Shown: piece after piece, positions 1 to 9,092 of the stretch
Layout of the letters: each line of letters starts with the position of its first letter
How positions within the stretch are numbered: the first letter of the stretch is position 1
The notes under the pieces: model-generated
The model's input: the letters and a program-made list of their open reading frames with translations, nothing else
What the model was told of the DNA's origin: nothing
The model's database searches: none
From: Pseudooceanicola sp050897975
GTDB taxonomy: Bacteria; Pseudomonadota; Alphaproteobacteria; Rhodobacterales; Rhodobacteraceae
Reading direction: 5' to 3'
Assembly: GCF_050897975.1 (NCBI RefSeq)
Contig: NZ_JBPAXY010000005.1
Span: 124,001-188,000, forward strand
Length of the DNA stretch: 64,000 nucleotides
Made by a program: the position numbers and the translations under genes

Positions 1-2
1 CG

Positions 3-575
3 CTGGACCGCGGCATGGACAGCCTGTCGGAGGCGATCCACGAGGTGCGCCGCATCTCGCGCGACCTGCGCCCCGGGGTGCTGGATGACCTCGGGCTTGG
101 CCCCGCCCTCAAGGCCCTGGTCGAGGATTTCGGCACCCGCACCGGCATCGAGACCGAGTTCACCACCGTGGTCTTCCGCAACCGGCTGCACAATGACGCC
201 AAGATCGCCCTCTACCGCATCGCCCAGGAGGCACTGACCAATGTCGAGCGCCATTCCGGCGCCACCCGGCTGGAAATGGACCTGCGCGGCCACCGCTCGG
301 GCGCCACGCTGAAGATCCGCGACAATGGCTGCGGCCTTCCGCCCCATGCGGACCAGGCGCGCGGCATGGGGCTGCGCAACATGCAGGAACGGGTCGACCA
401 GATGGGCGGCACCCTGCGCCTGATCAGCCACCGCTCGGGGCCCGAGGCCGGAACCCTGATCGAGGTGACCGTGCCGCCCTCGAAGGTCATCGACCCCGCC
501 TCGCCCGATCTCGACGCCCAGGACAAGCAACCGCGCGCCCCGCAGGCGCCGCGCCCCGCAAAGGATATCGCATGA
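3..575 (+). CDS. NarL-family sensor histidine kinase, C-terminal part
   Basis: This is the 3' end of a sensor kinase whose start lies before the window; the reading frame is open from base 3. What remains is the end of the dimerisation/phosphoacceptor helix region (the stretch IHEVRRISRDLRPGVLDDLG is typical of HisKA_3 kinases) and an ATP-binding domain with an N-box (EALTNVERHS) and a G-box (DNGCGLPP, then GMGLRNMQERV). HisKA_3 kinases phosphorylate LuxR-type regulators, and such a regulator follows with a 4-base overlap at 572-575, so the two are almost certainly a cognate pair. The sensed signal cannot be judged because the input domain is outside the window. Confidence 0.9.
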   Translation: MDRGMDSLSEAIHEVRRISRDLRPGVLDDLGLGPALKALVEDFGTRTGIETEFTTVVFRNRLHNDAKIALYRIAQEALTNVERHSGATRLEMDLRGHRSGATLKIRDNGCGLPPHADQARGMGLRNMQERVDQMGGTLRLISHRSGPEAGTLIEVTVPPSKVIDPASPDLDAQDKQPRAPQAPRPAKDIA

Positions 576-1228
576 CCGACAGGCCCACGCCGCCGCAGAT
601 GATCCGTGTCGCCATCGTCGACGACCACCCGATGGTGGCCGAGGGGATCGAGGCCATCCTCGACAGCTTTCCCGACATCGCCGTGGTCGGCACCTACCGC
701 AACGGCCGCCAGATCATCGAGGCGGTGGCCGAGGTGCGCCCCGACGTGATCCTGCTGGATCTCAACATGCCCGAAATGGGCGGGCTGACCGCCTGCGAGA
801 TCCTGCTGGAAGAACATCCCCAGCTGAAGATCCTGATCCTGTCGATGCACGACAGCCCCGAATATATCTCGACCGCGCTGGATCACGGGGCGCTTGGCTA
901 TATCCTGAAGGACGTGCCCACCGACGAGATCAAGCGCGCCATCGACATGGTCATGCAGGGCGAGCGCTATCTCTGCACCGGCGCCCAGGGCTCGCTCGCC
1001 CCGCCGCGCGGCGCGGGCCATCTGACCAACCGCGAACAGACCATCCTGCTGCAACTGGCCCAGGGCAAATCCAACAAGGAAGTGGCCCTGGCCCTGGACA
1101 TCTCGGTGCGCACGGTCGAGACGCACCGCAAGAACATCAAGAAGAAGCTGGGCATCAGCTCGACCGCCGGGCTGACCCGCTACGCGATGGAACACGGCGT
1201 GCTGCACGGCAACGGCCAGACCTTCTGA
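572..1228 (+). CDS. LuxR/NarL-family response regulator
   Basis: Two-component transcription factor of 218 residues, overlapping the upstream kinase by an ATGA junction. The receiver domain covers about residues 10-130, with the acidic pair near the start (VDDHP) and the phosphoacceptor Asp63 in LLDLNMP. A LuxR-type helix-turn-helix occupies about residues 150-210 (LTNREQTILLQLAQGKSNKE and the following recognition helix with VRTVETHRKN). Length and domain order are normal for the family. Target genes are not evident; the next gene downstream has its own promoter and attenuator. Confidence 0.93.
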   Translation: MTDRPTPPQMIRVAIVDDHPMVAEGIEAILDSFPDIAVVGTYRNGRQIIEAVAEVRPDVILLDLNMPEMGGLTACEILLEEHPQLKILILSMHDSPEYISTALDHGALGYILKDVPTDEIKRAIDMVMQGERYLCTGAQGSLAPPRGAGHLTNREQTILLQLAQGKSNKEVALALDISVRTVETHRKNIKKKLGISSTAGLTRYAMEHGVLHGNGQTF

Positions 1229-1284
1229 CCCGCCCCCCTCTGCTCCCCCGCGCCTACCGCTGGCCCCCGAGGCGCCCCGCCCCC

Positions 1285-1352
1285 TCATTCTCATTGCCAA
1301 AAATATCCCGGGGGGAGTCGCGGCCCCGCCGCGACGAGGGGCAGCGCCCCCC
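1285..1352 (+). repeat. dispersed intergenic hairpin repeat, copy A
   Basis: One of four related intergenic elements in the window. It has a conserved head (TCATTGCCAAAAATATCCCG followed by a G run), then a hairpin GTCGCGG/CCGCGAC at 1317-1335, then a GGGGC/GCCCC-type hairpin at 1338-1350. It sits just behind the response-regulator gene. The related copies are near 15.9, 23.3 and 29.7 kb. Confidence 0.7.
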
Positions 1353-1454
1353 GCCCCCGTCGCCGAAACCGACCCCCGCAAAGATCCACGCCGATCCGCG
1401 CAACTTTCGAAAACAAAACCCGCCCTCCGCGACATTTTTGTCATGGATTAGCCA

Positions 1455-1483
1455 TTGACCTTGCCCCGACGACCTCCTATTCC
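1455..1483 (+). promoter_or_regulatory. candidate sigma-70-type promoter of the ilv leader
   Basis: TTGACC (1455-1460) and TATTCC (1478-1483) are separated by 17 bases. Transcription would begin near 1490, just before the Shine-Dalgarno AAAGGAG (1497-1503) of the leader peptide. This is a consensus-based call only. Confidence 0.45.
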
Positions 1484-1513
1484 TCCTTTCAGGATCAAAG
1501 GAGCCCTCGGGAC

Positions 1514-1561
1514 ATGACCGCACTAGTAATTATTGTAGGAGCTTGGCGCATGGGCCGGTGA
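1514..1561 (+). CDS. ilvBN leader peptide (Leu/Val/Ile-rich)
   Basis: A 15-codon reading frame gives MTALVIIVGAWRMGR. Five consecutive codons (Leu-Val-Ile-Ile-Val at 1523-1537) encode exactly the three branched-chain amino acids whose synthesis begins with the downstream genes. A good ribosome-binding site (AAAGGAG, 1497-1503) lies 10 bases before the ATG. The last codons run into the first strand of a hairpin (1545-1554) that leads to an intrinsic terminator at 1592-1619. This is the classic layout of ribosome-mediated attenuation: scarcity of charged Leu, Val or Ile tRNA stalls the ribosome on 1523-1537 and favours read-through. The peptide has no expected function of its own. Confidence 0.85.
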   Translation: MTALVIIVGAWRMGR

Positions 1562-1619
1562 GAACCGGAGACCCTATCAGGATCCCATGCGCCCCCGGAT
1601 TGTCCCCCGGGGGTTTTTT
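1545..1619 (+). terminator. ilvBN transcription attenuator
   Basis: GGCGCATGGG (1545-1554) pairs perfectly with CCCATGCGCC (1584-1593) and encloses a small hairpin CCGGT-GAGA-ACCGG (1555-1568). CCCCCGG (1592-1598) pairs with CCGGGGG (1607-1613), followed by six T (1614-1619): a Rho-independent terminator. The long stem shares bases 1592-1593 with the terminator, and its first strand lies within the leader codons. A ribosome reaching the stop codon at 1559-1561 would cover that strand and allow the terminator to form; a ribosome stalled at the Leu-Val-Ile codons would leave it free. The assignment of the long stem as antiterminator is inference. Confidence 0.8.
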
Positions 1620-1699
1620 ATTGTCCTTTTGTGACCCCGGGCCCGGCCCGTGGAGCGAGGAGAGGCCGCCCAGAGCGGCGACAGACGGAGAGAGCGCAG

Positions 1700-3454
<1,755 letters not shown>

Positions 3455-3521
3455 TGAACCGAAGGTAAGGCGGGCCCGCCCCGCCCTGCCGTCTCAACGG
3501 ATCTCCTTCGGAGGAAGAAAC

Positions 3522-4085
3522 ATGAACGCTCTGAAACTGAAAAAAGGCTCGACGAGCCATTCGGCCTACAACCTACGTCCCACCTTCTCGGATACGATCG
3601 AGCAGCACACGCTGGCGGTGGTCGTCGACAACGAGGCCGGGGTGCTGGCGCGGGTGATCGGCCTGTTCTCGGGTCGCGGCTACAATATCGAAAGCCTGAC
3701 CGTGGCCGAGGTGGATCACACCGGCAAGCGGTCCCGCATCACCATTGTCACCCGGGGTACGCCGCAGGTGATCGAACAGATCAAGGCCCAGCTGGGGCGC
3801 ATCGTGCCGGTGCACAAGGTCAACGATCTGACCGTCGAGGGCCCTTCGGTGGAGCGCGAACTGGCGCTCTTCAAGGTCGAGGGCGACGGCGAGAAACGGG
3901 TCGAGGCGCTGCGTCTGGCCGACATCTTCCGCGCCAAGGTGGTGGATTCCACCCTGTCGAGCTTTGTCTTCGAACTGACCGGCGCGCCGGAAAAGATCGA
4001 CGCCTTCGCCGAGTTGATGCGGCCCCTGGGCCTGTCGGACCTGGCGCGCACCGGCGTGGCCGCCCTGTCGCGCGGCGAAAGCTAG
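3522..4085 (+). CDS. ilvN: acetolactate synthase small (regulatory) subunit
   Basis: Regulatory partner of the enzyme encoded just upstream; it stimulates the large subunit and mediates valine feedback inhibition. The protein has 187 residues. An ACT domain covers about residues 28-100 (HTLAVVVDNEAGVLARVIGL, then RGYNIESLTVA), followed by the ALS_ss C-terminal domain. The ATG at 3522 follows a strong GGAGGAAG ribosome-binding site. The first ~25 residues (rich in Lys and Ser) are an N-terminal extension before the ACT domain. ilvB and ilvN form one operon under the attenuator at 1545-1619, and a terminator follows at 4140. Confidence 0.95.
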   Translation: MNALKLKKGSTSHSAYNLRPTFSDTIEQHTLAVVVDNEAGVLARVIGLFSGRGYNIESLTVAEVDHTGKRSRITIVTRGTPQVIEQIKAQLGRIVPVHKVNDLTVEGPSVERELALFKVEGDGEKRVEALRLADIFRAKVVDSTLSSFVFELTGAPEKIDAFAELMRPLGLSDLARTGVAALSRGES

Positions 4086-4139
4086 GCCGGTCGGGCCCCC
4101 GGGCCCGCCTGCCCCTTTGACAAGAGCAGCAGAAACACA

Positions 4140-4167
4140 AACGCCGCGCCCGAAAGCGCGGCGTTTT
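4140..4167 (+). terminator. intrinsic terminator of ilvBN
   Basis: AACGCCGCGC (4140-4149) pairs with GCGCGGCGTT (4156-4165) around a CCGAAA loop, followed by a T run. It lies 55 bases behind ilvN. Confidence 0.8.
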
Positions 4168-4285
4168 CGCATGGCGGCCCCGAGGGCGGACCCGCCGATG
4201 GGTCATGTCCTGGCAAAGGGCGCGGCCAGCCCGTCACGGGCGGCCCGCTCAGCCCTGTCGCAGCCGCGATTGCGGCGAAATCCTC

Positions 4286-4666
4286 TCAGACGATCCGCGA
4301 GCCCTGACGCTTTTTCGCGTCACGTTGCGCCTTGCCCGGGAAGGGCACGACGATCGGTCGGCCCCCGTCGCTCGGCGGCGTCGGGTGTGCCTTTCGGGAC
4401 GCAGTGGGCCGAAAATCGCCCGCCTCCCGCAACCGATAGGCGAGCGTCGGATAATGATCCTCCGCCACCACGCGGGGGTTCTCGACCAGACGCATATCGC
4501 CGCATTCATTCAGCTCGAACTGGAGCAGGTCGCCCGCGTCCAGGTTCAGACGTTCACCCGAGCTTCCCTTTGATTCCGAACGAAAAAACGCCAGGTCACC
4601 GTGGTCTTCACACCAGATAACCGCCGTGTCGTCGTCGGCTGCGCTCCACAGCACTATCCCAAACAT
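4286..4666 (-). CDS. uncharacterised 126-residue protein
   Basis: I do not recognise a named family. The N-terminal half begins MFGIVLWSAADDDTAVIWCE and is compact and acidic, resembling a small beta-barrel; the C-terminal third (PTPPSDGGRPIVVPFPGKAQ) is basic and probably disordered. The start at 4666 is preferred because GGGGAAG precedes it at a proper distance on the minus strand; an alternative ATG at 4693 would add nine residues. The gene is transcribed away from the XRE regulator at 4902, and the two share the 4667-4901 upstream region, which may hold both promoters. I have the impression of similar proteins in other Rhodobacterales but cannot verify it here. Confidence 0.65.
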   Translation of the reverse strand: MFGIVLWSAADDDTAVIWCEDHGDLAFFRSESKGSSGERLNLDAGDLLQFELNECGDMRLVENPRVVAEDHYPTLAYRLREAGDFRPTASRKAHPTPPSDGGRPIVVPFPGKAQRDAKKRQGSRIV

Positions 4667-4901
4667 TGGCTTCCCCGTGCATTGCATACGCATTTACCCT
4701 TCAGTCAGGATGAGTGAAAACCCGCGCCTTGGACATACGCCTTTCCGTGTCGAGCTGTCTGTTTTTGTGTCGCATCCGCCCGCGAATGACGTTATAGAGA
4801 AACAGGCCTGACGTCTCTTGGCGTCAATCCGACAAGAAGAACCAAGAAAAATGGACGAACAATGAGAAGATGCCATCAACGCGCGTCCGGGAAGGTAGAA
4901 A

Positions 4902-5723
4902 GTGGTTAGCACCGGCCTCAAATCTGATCAGACAGACCTGAAACCGGTCGAGATCCGCGGCATCTTCGGCGCGAATCTGCGGCAACTCAGCAGCCAGTAC
5001 CCGTCTATCGCGGGCCTGTGTCGCGAATTGGGCATCAACCGCACCCAATTTAACCGTTACCTCTCGGGTGAGAGCTTTCCGCGCCCCGACGTGCTGCATC
5101 GGATCTGCCAGTTCTTCGGCACCGATGCCCGGATCCTGCTGGAGCCCGTCAACCAGGTGAAGCCGGGCAATCATGACCTGCTGAACCACCCGGTGATCTC
5201 TGACTATCTGGGCCGCGGCGCCACCCTGGTGGACGAGCAGATGTTCCCCTCGGGCTTCTACCGCTTCACCCGCGTCAGCTTCATTGACAGCGAAAAGGCG
5301 GTCATGGGGCTGGTGCATGTCTCTCGCCAGGACGGGTTCACCTTCCTGCGCGGCTTCGAGGCCCGCGAGGCGATGCGCCAGCAGGGCCTGCCCGACGATC
5401 CCGCCAACCGCGAGTTCCGCGGCCTGATCATGGCTCAGGAACAGGGCGTCGCCTCGCTGGTGTCGCGGCGCGGATCCGTGACCTGTTCGTTCAATTTCCT
5501 CGCCCGTGTTGCCGCCTTCGATAACAATTTCTGGGAAGGCTACACCACGCGCACCATCCGCGAAGCGGTCTCTGGCCCGCGCGCGGCCCGTGTCGTCTAC
5601 GAGCATCTGGGGCGCAACACGCCCCAGGTCTTCGCCTGCGCCCGTCAGGCCGGGCTGATCGACGCAGAGGATATCCCGGCTTTTCATCGCCGGCTCCTGC
5701 GGCTCAACGAACCTTTCCGCTGA
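4902..5723 (+). CDS. XRE-family transcriptional regulator with unknown C-terminal domain
   Basis: The 273-residue protein starts at a GTG preceded by GGGAAGG. A helix-turn-helix of the XRE type covers about residues 19-75 (IFGANLRQLSSQYPSIAGLC, then LGINRTQFNRYLSGESFPRP, then VLHRICQFFGTD). The remaining ~190 residues are a soluble domain I cannot assign. It is divergent from the uncharacterised gene at 4286-4666, so that gene or its own promoter are the obvious regulatory targets. It ends at a bidirectional terminator shared with the aminotransferase gene. Confidence 0.82.
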   Translation: MVSTGLKSDQTDLKPVEIRGIFGANLRQLSSQYPSIAGLCRELGINRTQFNRYLSGESFPRPDVLHRICQFFGTDARILLEPVNQVKPGNHDLLNHPVISDYLGRGATLVDEQMFPSGFYRFTRVSFIDSEKAVMGLVHVSRQDGFTFLRGFEAREAMRQQGLPDDPANREFRGLIMAQEQGVASLVSRRGSVTCSFNFLARVAAFDNNFWEGYTTRTIREAVSGPRAARVVYEHLGRNTPQVFACARQAGLIDAEDIPAFHRRLLRLNEPFR

Positions 5724-5759
5724 GCCCACCCAAAGACCCTACTCCACTCACGCGACATA

Positions 5760-5789
5760 GAAAGGGGCGCCTCCCGGGGCGCCCCTTTC
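5760..5789. terminator. bidirectional intrinsic terminator
   Basis: GAAAGGGGCGC (5760-5770) pairs perfectly with GCGCCCCTTTC (5779-5789) around an 8-base loop. It lies between the convergent regulator (ends 5723) and aminotransferase (ends 5818) and can serve both. Confidence 0.7.
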
Positions 5790-5817
5790 CCTTGGCCGAT
5801 GCCGGGGCCTTGCCCGC

Positions 5818-6966
5818 TTAGCCCAGCCGTTCGGCCATGAAGCGGGTCAGCCGGTGCAGGCCTTCCTCGATATCCTCGACCGAGCGCGCATAGGAAAAGC
5901 GCAGGGTCTGGCCGCCGCGCGCCTTGTCGAAATCCAACCCCGGGGTCACCGCCACGCCCGCCCCTTCCAGGATCTCGCGCGCGAAGCTCAGGCTGTCGTC
6001 GGTCAGGGCGCTGACATCGGCATAGATGTAGAAGCCGCCATCGGGCGGCGCGATGCGGTCGAAGCCTGCCTTGGGCAGCCCCTCCAGCAGCAGGGCACGG
6101 TTGCGGGCATAGACGGCGCGGTTCGCCTCCAGCTCGTCCACCGCATCCAGGGCGCCCAGGGCCACCACCTGGCTGGCCGTGGGGGCACAGATGAACATAT
6201 GCTGGGTCAGCCGCTCGACCCGGCGCACGTGATCCTCTGGCACCACCATCCAGCCGACACGCCATCCGGTCATCGAGAAGTATTTCGAGAACGAGTTGAT
6301 GACATAGGCGTCATCAGTGATTTCCAGCGCACTATGGGCGCGGTCCTCGTAATGCAGCCCGTGATAGATCTCGTCCGAAATCAGGGCGATCCCCTCGTCG
6401 CGGGTGGCCGCCACCAGATCGGTCAGGGCCGGCTTCGACAGCATGGTGCCCGAGGGGTTGCCAGGGCTGGCGATCATCAGCCCGTCCAGGCCCAGGCCGC
6501 GGATGTCGTCCGGGGCGGGCTGATAGCGATGCTCGGGCGCGGTCTCGATCACCACCGGGTCCAGGTTCATTGCCTTCAGGATCTGCAAGTAGGACGGATA
6601 GCCCGGCGCGCCGATCCCCACCTTGTCGCCCGCATCGAACAGCGCGGTAAAGCTCAGCAGGAAGCCCGCCGAAGAGCCCGAGGTGACCACCACCCGGTCG
6701 GGGTTCAGATCGACCCCGTACCAGCGCTGGTACAGCGCCGCGATGCCCCGGCGCAGCTCGGGCAGGCCCAGGCTCAGGGAATAGCCCAGGGGCGCCTCTT
6801 CCAGCGCCTGCGCCAGTTTTTCGCGCGCGGCCTGGGGGGCGGGTGTGCCCGGCTGGCCCACTTCCATATGGATGATCCGGCGGCCCTCGGCCTCCAGCTC
6901 GGCGGCGCGGGACATCACGTCCATCACAATGAAGGGATCGACTTCCCCGCGGGTTGAAACGCGCAT
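5818..6966 (-). CDS. class I/II pyridoxal-phosphate aminotransferase
   Basis: Fold-type I aminotransferase of 382 residues. Visible signatures are the substrate-binding start (EVGQPGTPAP), the PLP-phosphate loop (TSGSSAGF), the Asn and Asp-Glu-Ile-Tyr pairs (SPGNPSG; SDEIYHG) and the PLP lysine Lys228 in SFSKYFSMTGWRVGW, which is typical of the aspartate/aromatic aminotransferase Ib group. The exact amino donor cannot be told. The start at 6966 is preferred to the ATG two codons earlier because GGAG directly abuts the latter and lies 6 bases before the former. No operon partner: it is convergent with the XRE regulator and divergent from the DsbA-like gene. Confidence 0.92.
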   Translation of the reverse strand: MRVSTRGEVDPFIVMDVMSRAAELEAEGRRIIHMEVGQPGTPAPQAAREKLAQALEEAPLGYSLSLGLPELRRGIAALYQRWYGVDLNPDRVVVTSGSSAGFLLSFTALFDAGDKVGIGAPGYPSYLQILKAMNLDPVVIETAPEHRYQPAPDDIRGLGLDGLMIASPGNPSGTMLSKPALTDLVAATRDEGIALISDEIYHGLHYEDRAHSALEITDDAYVINSFSKYFSMTGWRVGWMVVPEDHVRRVERLTQHMFICAPTASQVVALGALDAVDELEANRAVYARNRALLLEGLPKAGFDRIAPPDGGFYIYADVSALTDDSLSFAREILEGAGVAVTPGLDFDKARGGQTLRFSYARSVEDIEEGLHRLTRFMAERLG

Positions 6967-7270
6967 GGGCATCTCCGATGGTGGCTTTCGATTGGGGCCG
7001 TTTCAACAGGCCACCGGCGGCAGGTCAAGGCGATTGCCCGCCCTGCGGGGATCCCCGCCAAGGGCTTTCTGACGCAGGGGGGCCTGTCTTGGCAAGGCGC
7101 CCAGGATATGGTGAATGCCTTCAAGGGGGCGCCTGCGTCCCCACCCCCCGTGCCGCCGCTTGCCGGTGGTCTTCCTTTGGGCCGCGCCGCAGGATCGGCG
7201 CAGGTCTTCCGCGTCCCGCCGCCCACGCCTGGGTGGCCCGAACCGGGCGACAGGCCCGAAGAGAGATCTT
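6967..7270. other. intergenic region, shared upstream of aminotransferase and DsbA-like gene
   Basis: About 300 bases between divergent genes. I see no credible small gene; reading frames here lack ribosome-binding sites. Promoters for both genes must lie here, but I cannot name a clear consensus. Confidence 0.5.
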
Positions 7271-8053
7271 ATGACCAACCGCCTTTCCCTGCGCGCCCTT
7301 CTGACCGGCACCGCCACCGCCCTGACCCTGGCCGCCCCCCTGCCCGCCCTGGCGCAGGAAAGCCTGCCCGGCGTCACCCCCCTGACCGACCCCGAGCGCG
7401 AGCAGTTCCGCGCCGAGGTCCGCGCCTATCTGATGGAACATCCCGAGGTCCTGCTGGAGGCCATCCAGGTGCTGGAGGACCGCCAGCAGCAACAGGCGGC
7501 CATGGCCGAGGTCTCGATGATCCAGCAGAACGCCGCCGAGATCTTCGCCGATGGCCATTCCTGGGTCGGCGGCAACCCCGAGGGCGACATCACCCTGGTC
7601 GAGTTCATGGACTACCGCTGCGGCTATTGCCGCAAGGCCTTTGAAGAGGTCGAAGAGCTGGTGGCCACCGATGGCAATATCCGCTTCGTGCTGAAGGAAT
7701 TCCCGATCCTGGGCGAAGACAGCGTCGCTGCCTCGCGCCTGGCCATCGCCACCCAGATCACCGCCGGTGACGAGGCCTACAAGGCCGTCCATGACGCGCT
7801 GATGTCCTATTCCGGCGGCTTCGACGAGGTGTCGATGTCGCGGCTTCTGGGCTCGATGCAGATCGACCCGGCGCCGGTGCTGGCGGCGCTGCAAAGCGCC
7901 GAGGTGAACGCGGTGATCAATGCCAACCGCGATCTGGCGCAGACCCTGCAAATCAGCGGCACGCCGACCTTCGTTCTGGGCGACACCATGCTGCGCGGCT
8001 ATGTGCCCCTGGCCGGGATGCAGTCGATCGTGGCGGAGATGCGCCAGGAATGA
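7271..8053 (+). CDS. DsbA-family periplasmic thiol:disulfide oxidoreductase
   Basis: Secreted thioredoxin-fold protein of 260 residues. A signal peptide covers about residues 1-28 (hydrophobic core followed by LPALA), then an N-terminal helical region (about 40-95, including AEVRAYLMEHPEVLLEAIQV) and a DsbA/Com1-type domain. The redox motif is Cys117-Gly-Tyr-Cys120, and the cis-proline loop is SGTPTFVLG. The family forms or isomerises disulfides in exported proteins. The start at 7271 is the one that gives a signal peptide and a ribosome-binding site (GAAGAGAG). It overlaps the next gene by ATGA, and that gene encodes a second, more divergent thioredoxin-fold protein. Confidence 0.92.
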   Translation: MTNRLSLRALLTGTATALTLAAPLPALAQESLPGVTPLTDPEREQFRAEVRAYLMEHPEVLLEAIQVLEDRQQQQAAMAEVSMIQQNAAEIFADGHSWVGGNPEGDITLVEFMDYRCGYCRKAFEEVEELVATDGNIRFVLKEFPILGEDSVAASRLAIATQITAGDEAYKAVHDALMSYSGGFDEVSMSRLLGSMQIDPAPVLAALQSAEVNAVINANRDLAQTLQISGTPTFVLGDTMLRGYVPLAGMQSIVAEMRQE

Positions 8054-8814
8054 GCGCCCTGCGGCGCGGCGCCCGCGCGCTCCTGGCCCTGACCTTGGGC
8101 GCTTCGGCGCTTTGGCTCGGCCCGGCATCGCCCGGGCGGGCCGCAGACAGCGCGGGCGGCGGCCTGTGGTCCAAGGTGCAGGGGGATCCCGCCCTTCTGG
8201 CCCAGGAGATGCGCGCCCTGCTGCTGGCAGAGCCGGAACTGATCCCGCAGATCCGCGAAGAGGCGCGGCGGCGCATGGCCGCCGATGCCGCCTCGGACCT
8301 GGCGGCCGAGATCGCGGGCGACCGCGCCACCATCGCCGATCTGGCCCCCGCCCTGTTCGCCGCCAGCCCGCGCGGCTTTGGCGCCGACCGCGCCATGGCA
8401 CAGATCACCCTCTTCACCGCCGCCCGCTGCGCCGATTGCGCCCAGGCCGAAGCCGAGCTGCGCGCGCTGGCGGCCGAGATGCCGGGCCTTCGCGTCGAGA
8501 TCCGCAGCCTGTCGGACAGTGACGCCGATCTGGCCTGGCGCGCGCTGGAAACCGCCCAGGGGCCCCAGGCCGCCGCCGCCTTCCGCGCCGCCCTGCTGGA
8601 GCCCCCCCAGGCCGAGCCTGAAGCGCTGCTACGCGCCCAGGGCATCGACCCCGCCACCCTGCCCGTGACGGAGACCCTGCGCGCCGAACTGGCGGCTCAG
8701 GCCGCGCTCTTTGCCCGGCTGGACCTGGACACCGCCCCCTCCTACGTCATGGCGGACCGGCTGATCCGGGGCGCCATGCCGGGCGTCGTGCTGCGGCGTT
8801 ATCTCAGCGAATAA
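8050..8814 (+). CDS. divergent DsbA-like thioredoxin-fold protein
   Basis: A 254-residue exported protein translationally coupled to the DsbA-like gene (4-base overlap). It has a signal peptide (about 1-31), the same N-terminal helical layout as its neighbour (QEMRALLLAEPELIPQIREE) and a thioredoxin-like segment with Cys127-Ala-Asp-Cys130 and a cis-proline-like TAPSYVMAD near the end. It appears to be a diverged tandem copy of the upstream gene. The CXXC is retained, so redox activity is possible, but the surrounding residues differ from standard DsbA proteins. A joint role as oxidase and reductase/isomerase or holdase is inference. Confidence 0.8.
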   Translation: MSALRRGARALLALTLGASALWLGPASPGRAADSAGGGLWSKVQGDPALLAQEMRALLLAEPELIPQIREEARRRMAADAASDLAAEIAGDRATIADLAPALFAASPRGFGADRAMAQITLFTAARCADCAQAEAELRALAAEMPGLRVEIRSLSDSDADLAWRALETAQGPQAAAAFRAALLEPPQAEPEALLRAQGIDPATLPVTETLRAELAAQAALFARLDLDTAPSYVMADRLIRGAMPGVVLRRYLSE

Positions 8815-8872
8815 AAGCCGATCACGGCGGCGTGAGCACACCCGGCCACCCGAGTATGGTAGGGTTTGCGCC

Positions 8873-9031
8873 ATGAAGGACGACACCTTTCAACACCGCC
8901 CCCGCCGCCTGTCGGACCGGCTGATGGAGGCCCTGGTGATCCTGCCCGTGGTGCTTTGGCACGTTGGGCGGGCGCTGTTCGGCATTGCCATTGGCCTGCT
9001 GCTGGTGCTGCTGGCGCTGAAATGGGTCTGA
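8873..9031 (+). CDS. small single-pass membrane protein (52 residues)
   Basis: The reading frame from ATG 8873 encodes a basic N-terminus (MKDDTFQHRPRRLSDRLMEA) followed by a long hydrophobic stretch of about 30 residues ending in LKWV. It lies 58 bases after the DsbA-like pair on the same strand. No ribosome-binding site stands out. The layout, with positive residues before one long hydrophobic segment, supports a real small inner-membrane protein; function unknown. Confidence 0.5.
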   Translation: MKDDTFQHRPRRLSDRLMEALVILPVVLWHVGRALFGIAIGLLLVLLALKWV

Positions 9032-9092
9032 CCCGGCACGAGCGCTTGGTCGCGCCCTGCCCGAGACGGCCCGAAGCGGCCCCCGGCCCGGC

